In this document: positions 15,443 to 24,327 of the stretch, one piece after another
Numbering within the stretch: the first letter of the stretch is position 1
How the letters are laid out: every line of letters begins with the position of its first letter
From: Streptomyces sp. NBC_01454
GTDB taxonomy: Bacteria; Actinomycetota; Actinomycetes; Streptomycetales; Streptomycetaceae
NCBI RefSeq assembly: GCF_036227565.1
Contig: NZ_CP109460.1
Coordinates: forward strand, 2,356,001-2,420,000
Direction: 5' to 3'
Length of the DNA: 64,000 nt
Program-made: the position numbers and the translations under genes
Notes under the pieces: generated by a model
What the model was told of the DNA's origin: nothing
What the model saw: only the letters and a program-made list of their open reading frames with translations
Database searches by the model: none

Positions 15443-17896
15443 TCAGCGCAGGCGGACCGTGCAGGTGTGGGTGGCGCAGGCGGTGCCGGGGGTCAGGCGC
15501 AGCCGGAGGGTGGGTCCGGCGGCCAGCACCTCGATCGCCGGGTCGTGGCCGAGCACCGCGCGCACCGGCCGGGACCAGGTGATCTCCAGCGGGTCCCCGG
15601 AGCGCTCCGGGGCGGCCACGCACAGCCGCGCCGTCCGGCCGCCGCTTCCCGCCCGGCGCCCCGCACGGACCAGCACGCTCGCCGGGCCGCTGCTGGAGAG
15701 CGGCCCGGCGCTGCCCGCCCGCCAGAAGTTCGCGGCCGTGACGCCGAGCGGGCGGACGGCGACGGCCTGCCGGCCGGCGTCGTTGGCGAGCACCGTCAGC
15801 CAGTGCCGGTCGGCGGCGCGGGCGGCGAGGGTGCAGGGGGTGGCGCCCGGCATGAGGAGGTAGGCGTAGCGGGCGTCGGTGGGGTCGGTGCCGTGGTCGT
15901 GCCAGAGGGTGAGGTAGCGGCGGGTGAACGGGCGCGTGGAGGAGGTGGTGTTGATGTCGTGCCAGCAGCCGGTGCGGGCCTCGCGCCGCGTCGTCAGGGG
16001 GGAGCCGCCGGGGAAGACATAGCCGCCGTGGCCGGCGAGGTGGGCCCAGTGGACGCGGCGGAAGGAGCGGGTCTCGCCGAGTGTGCCGGGCTGGCGTACC
16101 CCGTCGACGGTGAGCGCGGCGGTGCCCCGCTCGCCCAGGCAGCGGTTGTCGACGATCGTCTCGACCGGCACCCCGTCGCAGGCGGTGATGCCGGCGCCCA
16201 GGCAGACGAGGCAGTCCGCGAGCGCGAACCAGGACTTCTTGGCGGTGAGGGTCGAGGCCAGGCCGCGCAGGTCCTGGCCGATCGCGGCGAATTCGCCGTC
16301 GGTGGTGCCGCCGACCCAGCGCGCGGCGGGCTTGGGCTCGCCCCAGCCGCCGCCCTCGTTGTCGGCCAGCCGCTTGGTGGACACGGTCGTGCCGGGGAGC
16401 CGGTAGGGGTCGACGGTGGGCCAGAAGGCGTCCGTGTACTGATCGCCCCCGAAGTCCGCGCCCCACCAGGAGAGCATGCCGGCGCCGGTGTGCCAGCCGC
16501 GCGGGTTCTCGCCGTTGCCGTTCTCGTAGTACGTGATGCGGTCGGAGGCCATGGCCAGACCGGCGGCCCAGCCGGGGCGGCGGTGGACGGCACGGTCCAT
16601 GGCGGGGAAGAGCCGGTGGCCGACGGGCTCGGGGGCGGCGGGCACCGGGCTGTCGGCGATCGTGTGGAGGCGGGCGAGGTCGGCGACCGTGTACTGCCGG
16701 TCGGTGAGGACCGGCAGCGTACGGTCGCGGGCGGTCCAGCCCTTGATCATGGCGTGCCAGCGGTCCCGCTCGGCGCTGCTCGCGGCCTCGGCGAGCAGCG
16801 CGACGGCGGCGATCAGCGCATGCCCGTGGTAGTGGTCGCTGCGCATGATCTGCCGTTCGTCGCCGCGCAGGTAACCGCGGCTGATGGCCCGCCCGTTGAC
16901 GCTGTCCATCATCAGTCCGTTGTGGAGCAGTGGGGCGTACGCCCGCTCGACGCTGTCGAAAGCGATCTGCCGTGCCGGGTCGGTGAGCTGCCAGGACGAG
17001 CCGCCGAGCAGGGTGAAGAGCCGCCCCAGGCCGTCCAGCAGGGCATAGCCGTAGGTGCCGGAGTAGGCGACCCAGGTGTGCTGGACGAAGGAGCCGTCGG
17101 CGTAGAGGCCGTCGCCCCGGGTGACGCAGGGGAAGACCGGGGAGAGCGCGTCGCGGGCCAGCGCGATTTTGTCGGGGGCGCGGCCGAGGATGCCGCGCAG
17201 GGCGACGACCCGGCACAGGTCGACGCGGTTGGCGCCGGTGCTGGTGCCGGAGTAGTCGCCGAGCGCGGCGTCGGGGACGAAGTGGTCGACGGCGGCGAGG
17301 CAGCGCTCGCGCAGGGCGCCGGGCACGCCGCCCGGCAGGTGCTCGTCGAGGATCGCGAGGGTGTCGAGGAGGAGCCGGGGGCTGCCGATCTGCCATTCCC
17401 ACCAGTTGCCGTAGCGGGTGGTGCCGGTGCGGTAGACGGTGGCTTCGAGGTGGCGCAGGCCGGTGAGCACGTCCTCGGCGAGGCCGGGGTCACCGGTGTG
17501 GCCGGTGCCGGGCTGGGCGTGGGCCTGGGCCATGGTGGCCAGCCGGCCGTAGCTCTGGGTGATGCCGGACGGCGGGTCGTAGGGGCAGTCCGGCCAGAGC
17601 GAGTCCGCGGCCGCGCGCATGGCCGCCCGGAAGGTGCCGGCGAGCGCGCCGGTCTCCTGGAGGGCCGCGGCGTACGGCGGGGCGGCGGGGTCGAAGCCGG
17701 TACCGAGGGTGAGGGCGCACCAGCGGGCACGGAGGGCGGTGAACTCGTCGCCGGCCACTCGGGCGGGCGCGGCCGGTGCGGGGAGGGCGTATGCGGCGCG
17801 GGCGGGGAGGCCGAGCAGGCCCGCGGCGGCGGCGAGGAATCCGCGGCGTGACCAGACGGACGGCGACCAGCGGGGCGTGGCGGGGGCAGGCGGCAC
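15443..17896 (-). CDS. Tat-exported polysaccharide lyase family 8 (hyaluronate/chondroitin/xanthan lyase type)
   Basis: An 817-residue secreted lyase. GTG 17896 is chosen because GGAGAGGACC lies just upstream. The N-terminus carries a twin-arginine signal (SRRGFLAAAAGLLGLPARAAYA). The alpha-toroid domain contains the catalytic pattern of family 8: Asn in YGNWWEWQIG, and His and Tyr in DGSFVQHTWVAYSGTYG. The NGENPRGWHTGAGML segment begins the beta-sandwich region. These enzymes cleave uronic acid-containing polysaccharides by beta-elimination outside the cell. The exact substrate cannot be assigned. It is divergent from the YceI gene and appears monocistronic. Confidence 0.88.
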   Translation of the reverse strand: MPPAPATPRWSPSVWSRRGFLAAAAGLLGLPARAAYALPAPAAPARVAGDEFTALRARWCALTLGTGFDPAAPPYAAALQETGALAGTFRAAMRAAADSLWPDCPYDPPSGITQSYGRLATMAQAHAQPGTGHTGDPGLAEDVLTGLRHLEATVYRTGTTRYGNWWEWQIGSPRLLLDTLAILDEHLPGGVPGALRERCLAAVDHFVPDAALGDYSGTSTGANRVDLCRVVALRGILGRAPDKIALARDALSPVFPCVTRGDGLYADGSFVQHTWVAYSGTYGYALLDGLGRLFTLLGGSSWQLTDPARQIAFDSVERAYAPLLHNGLMMDSVNGRAISRGYLRGDERQIMRSDHYHGHALIAAVALLAEAASSAERDRWHAMIKGWTARDRTLPVLTDRQYTVADLARLHTIADSPVPAAPEPVGHRLFPAMDRAVHRRPGWAAGLAMASDRITYYENGNGENPRGWHTGAGMLSWWGADFGGDQYTDAFWPTVDPYRLPGTTVSTKRLADNEGGGWGEPKPAARWVGGTTDGEFAAIGQDLRGLASTLTAKKSWFALADCLVCLGAGITACDGVPVETIVDNRCLGERGTAALTVDGVRQPGTLGETRSFRRVHWAHLAGHGGYVFPGGSPLTTRREARTGCWHDINTTSSTRPFTRRYLTLWHDHGTDPTDARYAYLLMPGATPCTLAARAADRHWLTVLANDAGRQAVAVRPLGVTAANFWRAGSAGPLSSSGPASVLVRAGRRAGSGGRTARLCVAAPERSGDPLEITWSRPVRAVLGHDPAIEVLAAGPTLRLRLTPGTACATHTCTVRLR

Positions 17897-18046
17897 GGTC
17901 GGTCCTCTCCATGGCGTCAACGGGGCGGTGGCGCTGCGCACTTGGGAGTTTCCGATGGTCTAGCACGGGCCGCCGCGGGGCGGCAATGGCCGCGCCGGGA
18001 CGCCGCGGGCCACCCGTCCGGCGGAGCCCGCCCACCCAGAGAGGTT

Positions 18047-18094
18047 GAATGTTGAACCGGATGCCGCTACGGTGAATCTCGTTGAAGCTTAAAC
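18047..18094. promoter_or_regulatory. Candidate operator region between lyase and YceI genes
   Basis: TTGAATGTTGAACC at 18045-18058 and the imperfect 14-bp palindrome GTTGAAGCTTAAAC at 18081-18094 lie 43-90 bases before the yceI start. Such TTGAA-rich pseudo-palindromes resemble MarR-family sites; no regulator gene is adjacent. Confidence 0.35.
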
Positions 18095-18137
18095 AATCTC
18101 GGTCCTGTGCCGGGACCACCGTCTTTGAGGAGGAGCC

Positions 18138-18785
18138 ATGGCTCTGTTCCACCGCAAGCGCACCGCCGACACCCCCGGCGCCGCAGCCACCACCGCCCCC
18201 GCCGCCACCGCTGCCGTCCTCGACGCGGACCCCGGGCTCGCCGCGCTGACCGGCGACTACGCCATCGACCCGGCGCACAGCAGCATCGGCTTCACCGTCC
18301 GGCATGCCATGGTCACCAATGTCCGCGGCGCGTTCGGCGACTACGAGGGCGCCCTGCGGCTCGACGGCACCGACCCGTCCCGCTCCACCGCCACCCTCGA
18401 CGTCAAGATCGCCAGCATCGACACCGGGATCGCGGACCGCGACGGCCATCTGCGCAGCGCCGACTTCTTCGACGCCGAGTCCTTCCCGCTGATGACCTTC
18501 CGCAGCACCGCCGCCGAGCGCGTGGGCGGCGACCGCTACCGCATCACCGGGGACCTCACCCTCCGGGACGTCACCAAGCCGCTCACCATCGACCTGGAGT
18601 TCCACGGCTCGGCCACCGATGTCTACGGCGCCGAGCGGGTCGGCTTCGAGGGCGGCGCCGAGATCCTGCGCTCCGACTGGGGCCTGACCTGGAACGCGGC
18701 GCTGGAGACCGGCGGAGTGATGGTCAGCGACAAGATCAAGGTCACCTTCGACATCTCCGCCGTCAAGGCCGCCCCGCAGTCCTGA
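18138..18785 (+). CDS. YceI family protein
   Basis: A 215-residue YceI protein, a lipocalin-like beta-barrel that binds polyisoprenoid or similar hydrophobic ligands. The core begins DYAIDPAHSSIGFTVRHAM and continues with the conserved HLRSADFFDAESFP and TLRDVTKPL segments. A roughly 30-residue Ala/Thr-rich N-terminal arm has no signal peptide, so a cytoplasmic location is expected. ATG 18138 is preceded by an excellent GAGGAGGAG site. It is followed at once by a strong terminator. The physiological role in Streptomyces is not established. Confidence 0.9.
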   Translation: MALFHRKRTADTPGAAATTAPAATAAVLDADPGLAALTGDYAIDPAHSSIGFTVRHAMVTNVRGAFGDYEGALRLDGTDPSRSTATLDVKIASIDTGIADRDGHLRSADFFDAESFPLMTFRSTAAERVGGDRYRITGDLTLRDVTKPLTIDLEFHGSATDVYGAERVGFEGGAEILRSDWGLTWNAALETGGVMVSDKIKVTFDISAVKAAPQS

Positions 18786-18808
18786 CCCGGCCGGCTCCCC
18801 CAAGACCG

Positions 18809-18850
18809 CGGCCCCGCACCGACCTCCCCCGAGGTCGGTGCGGGGCCGCA
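18809..18850 (+). terminator. Terminator after the YceI gene
   Basis: A perfect hairpin with 18-base arms (GCGGCCCCGCACCGACCT and its complement) around a six-base loop, 24 bases past the yceI stop. It separates this gene from the AIPR gene downstream. Confidence 0.8.
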
Positions 18851-19030
18851 AGCCCCTCAATCCTCGAACGCCCGTCAACTCCCGCCGAACGCACAGCCGG
18901 AGAGCGCCAAGAGCGCAACGGTGAAACCTCAGCACCAGGCTCTTCCGCCGGGATACATTTGCGCCCCTGGCCGGTTGCCCAACTGGCCAACCTACTCCCG
19001 TCCATGGAACCATCGAGGGGTGGAACTTGC

Positions 19031-20722
19031 ATGCGCACGCTGCGTGTTGGCCATATCAGGGACTCTCTCAAAGCCGATTACTCCGGTCTCATCGATCTCA
19101 CCGATTACGAGGGAAAGCCCGAAAAGCAATCAGCGCCAGCATTCCTGAGTCGGGCTCTCGCCGCGCGAGCGGTGCAGCGCTTCACCGGGTTCTCGGCAGA
19201 AGACTCAGCGAAGACAGTTGTTGACGGTTTCCACGACAACGGCATCGACGCTCTGGCCATCGACGAGGTAAATCGACGCCTGGTCTTGGTGCAGTCCAAG
19301 TGGGATGGCTCTGGCGACACCGGCCTGTCACAAGGCGATGCCCTCAAGGTGCGAAATGGGTGCAGCGACCTTTTCAACATGCGCTTCGATCGCTTCTCCC
19401 CCGCGCTCCAAGCGCGCCAGGAGGAGATCTCGGCGGCGTTGAGCGACCCCGCTATGACATTCATTGTCGTGATCGCTACGACTGGCCGCAGCGCCCTGCC
19501 AGCCGAGGCACAAGCAGTGTTCGATGACTTCCTGGACGAGGTCAACGAAAACGACCCTGTGGTTTCTCTTGAAGTTCTGGGACTGCGAGAATTTCACTCC
19601 ATGGTCGTCGAAGGGATTGCGGGCCCTAAAATCGAGATCACTGTTCCCATCGAACAATGGGGAACCGTCGATCTCCCCTATCAGGCATATTATGGCTTGG
19701 TTCAGGCCTCAGAGATCGCCTCCTGGTACGAAAGTCACGGCGATCGGCTGTTTGCCCAGAACCTGCGGAAATCCCTGGGCAGCACCGATGTCAACGAAGG
19801 TGTGACGAACACCCTGCTCAAACAGGGCCACAACTTCTGGTACTTCAACAACGGGATCACCGCGCTGTGCGAATCCGTCAAGAAGACCCCTCGCGGTGGA
19901 GCCACCCACGCATACGGCGATTTTTCCATCACAGGCGTGAGTGTCGTCAACGGTGCACAAACAGTGGCGAGCATCCACCGGGCATCACGGAAAGATGAAA
20001 CTGCGCTAGAGAATGCGCGAGTATGGGTGCGCTTCATTTCACTGGAAGGGTGTCCACCAGACTTCGCCGTCGACGTTACCAGAGCAACTAATACACAAAA
20101 CAGCGTGGAGAGCCGGGACTTTGTGGCCCTGGACCGACAGCAAGAGCGGCTGCGCCGCGATATGCTCCTGTCTCTCCGGAAGCAATACTCAGTCAAACGA
20201 GGCGAAAACGCTCCTGCAGAATCCGACGGATGCACAGTCGAAGATGCCGTGGTGGCGCTGGCTTGCGCGCACAACAATCCGTATTATTCCGTTCTAGCCA
20301 AAAGCTCTGTTGGCCGACTTTCAGAGAACACCGAACGCGCTCCATATATCAACCTGTTCAACGGTGGCACAACAGCGCATCGGGTATGGCGCTGCGTACA
20401 GGTGATGCGCGCGGTCGAGGGTGATCTCCTGGTACGGCGCGCCGGCTTGGTGGATCGCGAATTCGCGGTCGCCACCCACGGAAACCGAATCATCCTTCAG
20501 CTGGTCTTCAACCAACTGAATCTATCGAAAGTCAACGAACCTCATTACGATTGGGAGTCAGAGCTTGCCAAGGTGCACGAGATAACGGGGCATGTACTCG
20601 CTGCACTCATGACCGAAATCGAGTGGTCCTATCCCAACAACTATCTGGCCCCGCTCTTCAAGAACACGACTAAATGCCGGGATTTGGCCAATAGGGTAGA
20701 AGCCCGGCTCGCAGTCACATGA
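19031..20722 (+). CDS. AIPR-family (abortive infection phage resistance) protein
   Basis: A 563-residue stand-alone AIPR protein. The N-terminal region has DGFHDNGIDALAID...LVLVQSKW (residues about 65-95), the G-I-D...Q-x-K pattern of Mrr-like PD-(D/E)xK nuclease folds. The middle carries AIPR hallmarks: WYFNNGITAL, VNGAQTVASI and TRATNTQNSVESRD. Known AIPR proteins act in phage defence, often by abortive infection; the cleaved or bound target is generally unclear. ATG 19031 follows a GGTGG site; ATG 19004 is an in-frame alternative. The gene has visibly lower GC and more A/T-ending codons than all neighbours, and sits alone between two terminators, with no methyltransferase or integrase beside it. 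It is probably acquired. Confidence 0.85.
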   Translation: MRTLRVGHIRDSLKADYSGLIDLTDYEGKPEKQSAPAFLSRALAARAVQRFTGFSAEDSAKTVVDGFHDNGIDALAIDEVNRRLVLVQSKWDGSGDTGLSQGDALKVRNGCSDLFNMRFDRFSPALQARQEEISAALSDPAMTFIVVIATTGRSALPAEAQAVFDDFLDEVNENDPVVSLEVLGLREFHSMVVEGIAGPKIEITVPIEQWGTVDLPYQAYYGLVQASEIASWYESHGDRLFAQNLRKSLGSTDVNEGVTNTLLKQGHNFWYFNNGITALCESVKKTPRGGATHAYGDFSITGVSVVNGAQTVASIHRASRKDETALENARVWVRFISLEGCPPDFAVDVTRATNTQNSVESRDFVALDRQQERLRRDMLLSLRKQYSVKRGENAPAESDGCTVEDAVVALACAHNNPYYSVLAKSSVGRLSENTERAPYINLFNGGTTAHRVWRCVQVMRAVEGDLLVRRAGLVDREFAVATHGNRIILQLVFNQLNLSKVNEPHYDWESELAKVHEITGHVLAALMTEIEWSYPNNYLAPLFKNTTKCRDLANRVEARLAVT

Positions 20723-20734
20723 GCCGACGGCGTC

Positions 20735-20768
20735 CCGGGCACCGCACTCTCTTCGTCGCGGTGCCCGG
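20735..20768. terminator. Bidirectional terminator between AIPR gene and cimA
   Basis: Perfect 11-base arms CCGGGCACCGC/GCGGTGCCCGG with a 12-base loop, placed 12 bases after the AIPR stop and 24 bases after the cimA stop on the other strand. Confidence 0.75.
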
Positions 20769-20792
20769 CACACCAATCGTGAGGCGAACTGC

Positions 20793-22421
20793 TCAGTCCT
20801 GCGGCTCGACCCCGGCCCGCAGCAGCCCGTAGGCGTAGGCGTCGTCCAGTGCCTGCCAGGACGCGGCGATGACGTTCTCCGCGACGCCGACCGTGGACCA
20901 CTCGCCCTTGCCGTCGCCGGTGGAGACCAGGACGCGGGTGATGGAGCCGGTGCCCAGGGCGCCCTCCAGGATGCGGACCTTGTAGTCCACCAGCTCCATG
21001 TGGGCCAGTTCCGGATAGATCTGCTCCAGGCCCACCCGCAGCGCCCGGTCCAGGGCGTTGACCGGGCCGTTGCCCTCGGCGGTGGCGACGATCCGCTCGC
21101 CCTTGGCCCACAGCTTCACGGTCGCCTCGTTGGCGTGCGTCCCGTCGGGGCGGTCCTCGACGATCGCCCGCCAGGACTCGACGGTGAAGTAGCGCACCGG
21201 CCTGCCCCGGACCTCCTCGCGCAGCAGCAGCTCGAAGGACGCGTCGGCGGCCTCGTACGTGTAGCCCGCCAGCTCGCGCTCCTTGACCCGCCCGACGAGG
21301 CGGCCGACCAGCTCGCGGTCGCCGCTGAGATCGAAGCCCAGCTCCTTGCCCTTGAGCTCGATGGAAGCACGGCCGGCCATGTCGGAGACCAGCATCCGCA
21401 TGGTGTTGCCGACCAGGGCCGGATCGATGTGCTGGTAGAGGTCCGGGTCGACCTTGATGGCGGAGGCGTGCAGCCCGGCCTTGTGGGCGAAGGCCGAGAC
21501 GCCGACGTAGGGCTGGTGGGTGGAAGGGGTGAGGTTGACGACCTCGGCGATGGCGTGCGAGATCCGGGTGGTCTCGGCGAGCTTGCCCTCGGGCAGCACC
21601 CGGCGCCCGTACTTGAGCTCCAGGGCGGCGGCGACGGGGAAGAGATTGGAGTTGCCGACCCGCTCGCCGTAGCCGTTGGCGGTGCACTGCACGTGGGTGG
21701 CGCCCGCGTCCACCGCGGCCAGCGTGTTGGCGACCGCGCAGCCGGTGTCGTCCTGGGCGTGGATGCCCAGCCGGGCGCCGGTGTCCGCGAGGACGGTCCG
21801 CACGACCGCGGTGATCTGCGCCGGGAGCATCCCGCCGTTGGTGTCGCAGAGCACCACGACATCGGCGCCGGCCTCGCTCGCGGTCCGCACGACCTGCTTG
21901 GCGTAGACCGCGTCCAGCGCATAGCCGTCGAAGAAGTGCTCGCAGTCGAGGAAGACCCGGCGGCCCTGGGCCCGCAGATAGGCGACGGTGTCCCCGACCA
22001 TCGCGAGGTTCTCCTCGGGTGTGGTGCGCAGCGCCAGCTCCACGTGCCCGACATGGGACTTGGCGACCAGGGTGATCACCGGGGCCCCGGACTCCAGGAG
22101 CGCGGCGACCTGCGCGTCGTCCTCGACGCGCACGCCGGCCTTGCGGGTGGCGCCGAACGCGACCAGCTGGGCGTGCCGGAAGTCGATCTCCGCGCGGGCG
22201 CGCTGGAAGAACTCGGTGTCCCGGGGGTTGGCGCCGGGCCAGCCGCCCTCGATGAAGCCCACGCCGAAGTCGTCGAGGTGCCGGGCGATGGTCAGCTTGT
22301 CGGCGACGGTGAGGTTGATGCCCTCGCGCTGCGCGCCGTCGCGCAGCGTGGTGTCGAAGACGTGGAAGTCGTCGGACACCGCGGCGGCGGGGGTCGGGGA
22401 GGGTTCTGCTGCGTCCGTCAT
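20793..22421 (-). CDS. cimA: Citramalate synthase
   Basis: A 542-residue enzyme of the LeuA/homocitrate-synthase family that condenses pyruvate and acetyl-CoA to (R)-citramalate, the entry to threonine-independent isoleucine synthesis. The catalytic TIM barrel has DTTLRDGAQREGI, the metal-binding HAQDDTGCAVANT, and NGYGERVGN. The C-terminal third (after about 400) is the LeuA-type allosteric dimer domain. The motif order and length match actinomycete citramalate synthases (family TIGR00977) rather than canonical 2-isopropylmalate synthase. ATG 22421 has AGGAG ten bases upstream; upstream codons belong to a 5' leader with an attenuator. End-product control by isoleucine is expected from the family and supported here by the leader. 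Confidence 0.92.
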   Translation of the reverse strand: MTDAAEPSPTPAAAVSDDFHVFDTTLRDGAQREGINLTVADKLTIARHLDDFGVGFIEGGWPGANPRDTEFFQRARAEIDFRHAQLVAFGATRKAGVRVEDDAQVAALLESGAPVITLVAKSHVGHVELALRTTPEENLAMVGDTVAYLRAQGRRVFLDCEHFFDGYALDAVYAKQVVRTASEAGADVVVLCDTNGGMLPAQITAVVRTVLADTGARLGIHAQDDTGCAVANTLAAVDAGATHVQCTANGYGERVGNSNLFPVAAALELKYGRRVLPEGKLAETTRISHAIAEVVNLTPSTHQPYVGVSAFAHKAGLHASAIKVDPDLYQHIDPALVGNTMRMLVSDMAGRASIELKGKELGFDLSGDRELVGRLVGRVKERELAGYTYEAADASFELLLREEVRGRPVRYFTVESWRAIVEDRPDGTHANEATVKLWAKGERIVATAEGNGPVNALDRALRVGLEQIYPELAHMELVDYKVRILEGALGTGSITRVLVSTGDGKGEWSTVGVAENVIAASWQALDDAYAYGLLRAGVEPQD

Positions 22422-22526
22422 GCTCGTTTGGCTCCTGTCGGGATCTCGGTCTACCGGAATAACCGGTTCCACCGCCCCTCCATGCTCCCTCGCGCTCCGC
22501 CTCCGGTGACGTGTGGGCCGGAAACG

Positions 22527-22555
22527 AAAAGACCCCTCGCGGGTGCGAGAGGTCT
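22527..22555 (-). terminator. Attenuator terminator in the cimA leader
   Basis: Read on the minus strand, arms AGACCTCTCGC and GCGAGGGGTCT (one mismatch) with a four-base loop are followed by a TTTT run. It lies 54 bases downstream of the leader-peptide stop and about 105 bases before the cimA start, so it can only act on the cimA transcript. Confidence 0.7.
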
Positions 22556-22609
22556 GCGCGCGGGTCTGGGACGACGGTGGCCGCGCCGTACTCGGTTCGT
22601 ACGGGGCGG

Positions 22610-22645
22610 TCACTGCGGACCGGCGCGCCTGCTGCCAATAATCAT
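22610..22645 (-). CDS. Putative cimA leader peptide MIIGSRRAGPQ
   Basis: An 11-codon frame with two consecutive Ile codons (ATT ATT) directly after the start. It is flanked by a perfect 12-bp inverted repeat: plus-strand CACTGCGGACCG at 22611-22622, overlapping its last codons, and CGGTCCGCAGTG at 22660-22671 just upstream. An intrinsic terminator follows. The ribosome site is weak. Position, Ile codons, stem and terminator together suggest isoleucine-responsive attenuation of cimA. Confidence 0.55.
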   Translation of the reverse strand: MIIGSRRAGPQ

Positions 22646-22759
22646 GGCGAACGAGAGCACGGTCCGCAGTGTGCCACAACCCCGGGCGGCGTGGACGGCG
22701 GTCTCACCATGCGGGCGCACCGCCCATGCGGTCGGCCGTGCGCCCGGCCGGCCGCGCGC

Positions 22760-24088
22760 TCAGTCGGCGACGGGCGCCGGCCGCGGCGCCTTCGCGGCGG
22801 CCACGCTCCCCCCGGCCCCGACCTGGTGCAGATCGATGGTGCGGGTCTCGCGCATGCTGAGGTAGACGATCAGCGAGACGGCCGCGCAGCCGGCGACGTA
22901 CCAGTAGTAGCCGGACTCGTGACCGTCGCCCTTGAACCACAGGGCGACATACTCCGCGGTGCCGCCGAACAGCGCGTTGGCGATGGCGTAGGGCAGGGCC
23001 ACGCCCAGTGCGCGGATGCCGGTCGGGAACAGTTCGGCCTTCACGCAGGCGTTGATCGAGGTGTAGCCGGTGACCACGACCAGCGCGAGCAGCGAGAGCC
23101 CCAGGGCCGGCCAGAAGCTGCCGGCGTGCTTGAGCAGCGTCATGATCGGCACGGTCAGGAACGTCGAGCCGACCGCGAAGGTGATCAGCAGCGGGCGGCG
23201 GCCGATCCGGTCGGAGAGCTTGCCGGCCAGCGGCTGGAGGCACATGAAGAGGAACAGCGCGCAGAAGCTGACCAGCGAGGCGGTCGGCTTGTCCAGGCCG
23301 GCGCTGCCCGAGAGGTACTTGGTGAGATATGTCGTGTACGTGTAGTACGCGACCGTGCCGCCCATGGTGAGCGCGATGACCAGGAACGCCTCGCGCTTGT
23401 GGGCCAGCAGCGCCTTGAGGGTGCCGCGCGCCGGGTCGGCGTGGGCACCCTCGTCCGCGGCGTACACCTCGGTCTCCAGCATGTTGCGCCGCAGATAGAA
23501 GACGATGGCGGCGCCCAGCGCACCGATGATGAACGGGATCCGCCAGGCCCAGCTGTGCAGCGCGTCGTCGGACAGGGTCCGCTGGAGCACGATCAGCAGC
23601 CCGAGGCCCAGCAACTGTCCCGCGGTCATCGAGACGTACTGGAAGCTGGAGGCGAAGCCGCGCTGCCCGGGGGCGGACGCCTCGGTGAGGTAGGTGGCGC
23701 TGGCCGCGTACTCGCCGCCGACCGAGAGACCCTGCAGCATCCGGGCCAGGAGCAGGACGGCCACGCCGCCGTAGCCCGCGACGCCGTACGTGGGGGCCAC
23801 GGCGATCAGGATCGCCGAGACGGACATCAGCGTGACGGTCAGGGTCAGCGCGGCCTTGCGGCCCTTGCGGTCGCCGACCCGACCGAGCACCCAGCCGCCC
23901 ACCGGCCGCATGAAGAAGCCGACGGCGAAGATCCCCATGGTGTTCATGAGGTTCGCCGTGTCATTGCCCTTCGGGAAGAACGAATCGGCGAAGTAGACCG
24001 CGAAGCTGGCGTAGACGAACCAGTCGAACCACTCGACCATGTTGCCGGCCGAGCCCACCCAGATCTTTTTCCATTGCTCTCGTCCCAT
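22760..24088 (-). CDS. MFS transporter, metabolite:H+ symporter (MHS) family
   Basis: A 442-residue inner-membrane secondary transporter with about 12 membrane segments. The N-terminus WVGSAGNMVEWFDWFVYASF is the MHS signature shared with alpha-ketoglutarate, proline/betaine and citrate symporters. GRVGDRKGRKAAL is the cytoplasmic loop 2-3 motif, and GGEYAASATYLTE and SDRIGRRPLL follow in the usual places. ATG 24088 starts at this conserved N-terminus. The substrate is likely an organic acid or amino-acid-like solute. It lies 89 bases upstream of the cimA leader inverted repeat on the same strand, but cimA probably has its own promoter. No dedicated regulator is adjacent. Confidence 0.88.
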   Translation of the reverse strand: MGREQWKKIWVGSAGNMVEWFDWFVYASFAVYFADSFFPKGNDTANLMNTMGIFAVGFFMRPVGGWVLGRVGDRKGRKAALTLTVTLMSVSAILIAVAPTYGVAGYGGVAVLLLARMLQGLSVGGEYAASATYLTEASAPGQRGFASSFQYVSMTAGQLLGLGLLIVLQRTLSDDALHSWAWRIPFIIGALGAAIVFYLRRNMLETEVYAADEGAHADPARGTLKALLAHKREAFLVIALTMGGTVAYYTYTTYLTKYLSGSAGLDKPTASLVSFCALFLFMCLQPLAGKLSDRIGRRPLLITFAVGSTFLTVPIMTLLKHAGSFWPALGLSLLALVVVTGYTSINACVKAELFPTGIRALGVALPYAIANALFGGTAEYVALWFKGDGHESGYYWYVAGCAAVSLIVYLSMRETRTIDLHQVGAGGSVAAAKAPRPAPVAD

Positions 24089-24327
24089 AGCCGCTAAAGG
24101 TCGCGGACCGGGTGGCCCTCGGCAAGGGTCACGGTCGCAACGATCGCGCGTACTTGCGTGCGTTGCGGTCACGGGCGGGGGCTGCGGAGCGGGGCCGGTC
24201 CGGGACGCCGGCCGCGGCGGCACGCCCCACCCGTACCGCATAGGGTCACCGTCGAGGCTGCCCACGGCGCGCCACCGACCCGGTCGCCGGGTGAGGCCCG
24301 GGTCGTGCGAGAGAAGAGAGAAGCGAG

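Noticed and set aside
20641-22638. Alternative minus-strand frame over cimA
   Set aside because: Frame-shifted shadow of cimA; the true frame carries all citramalate synthase motifs.
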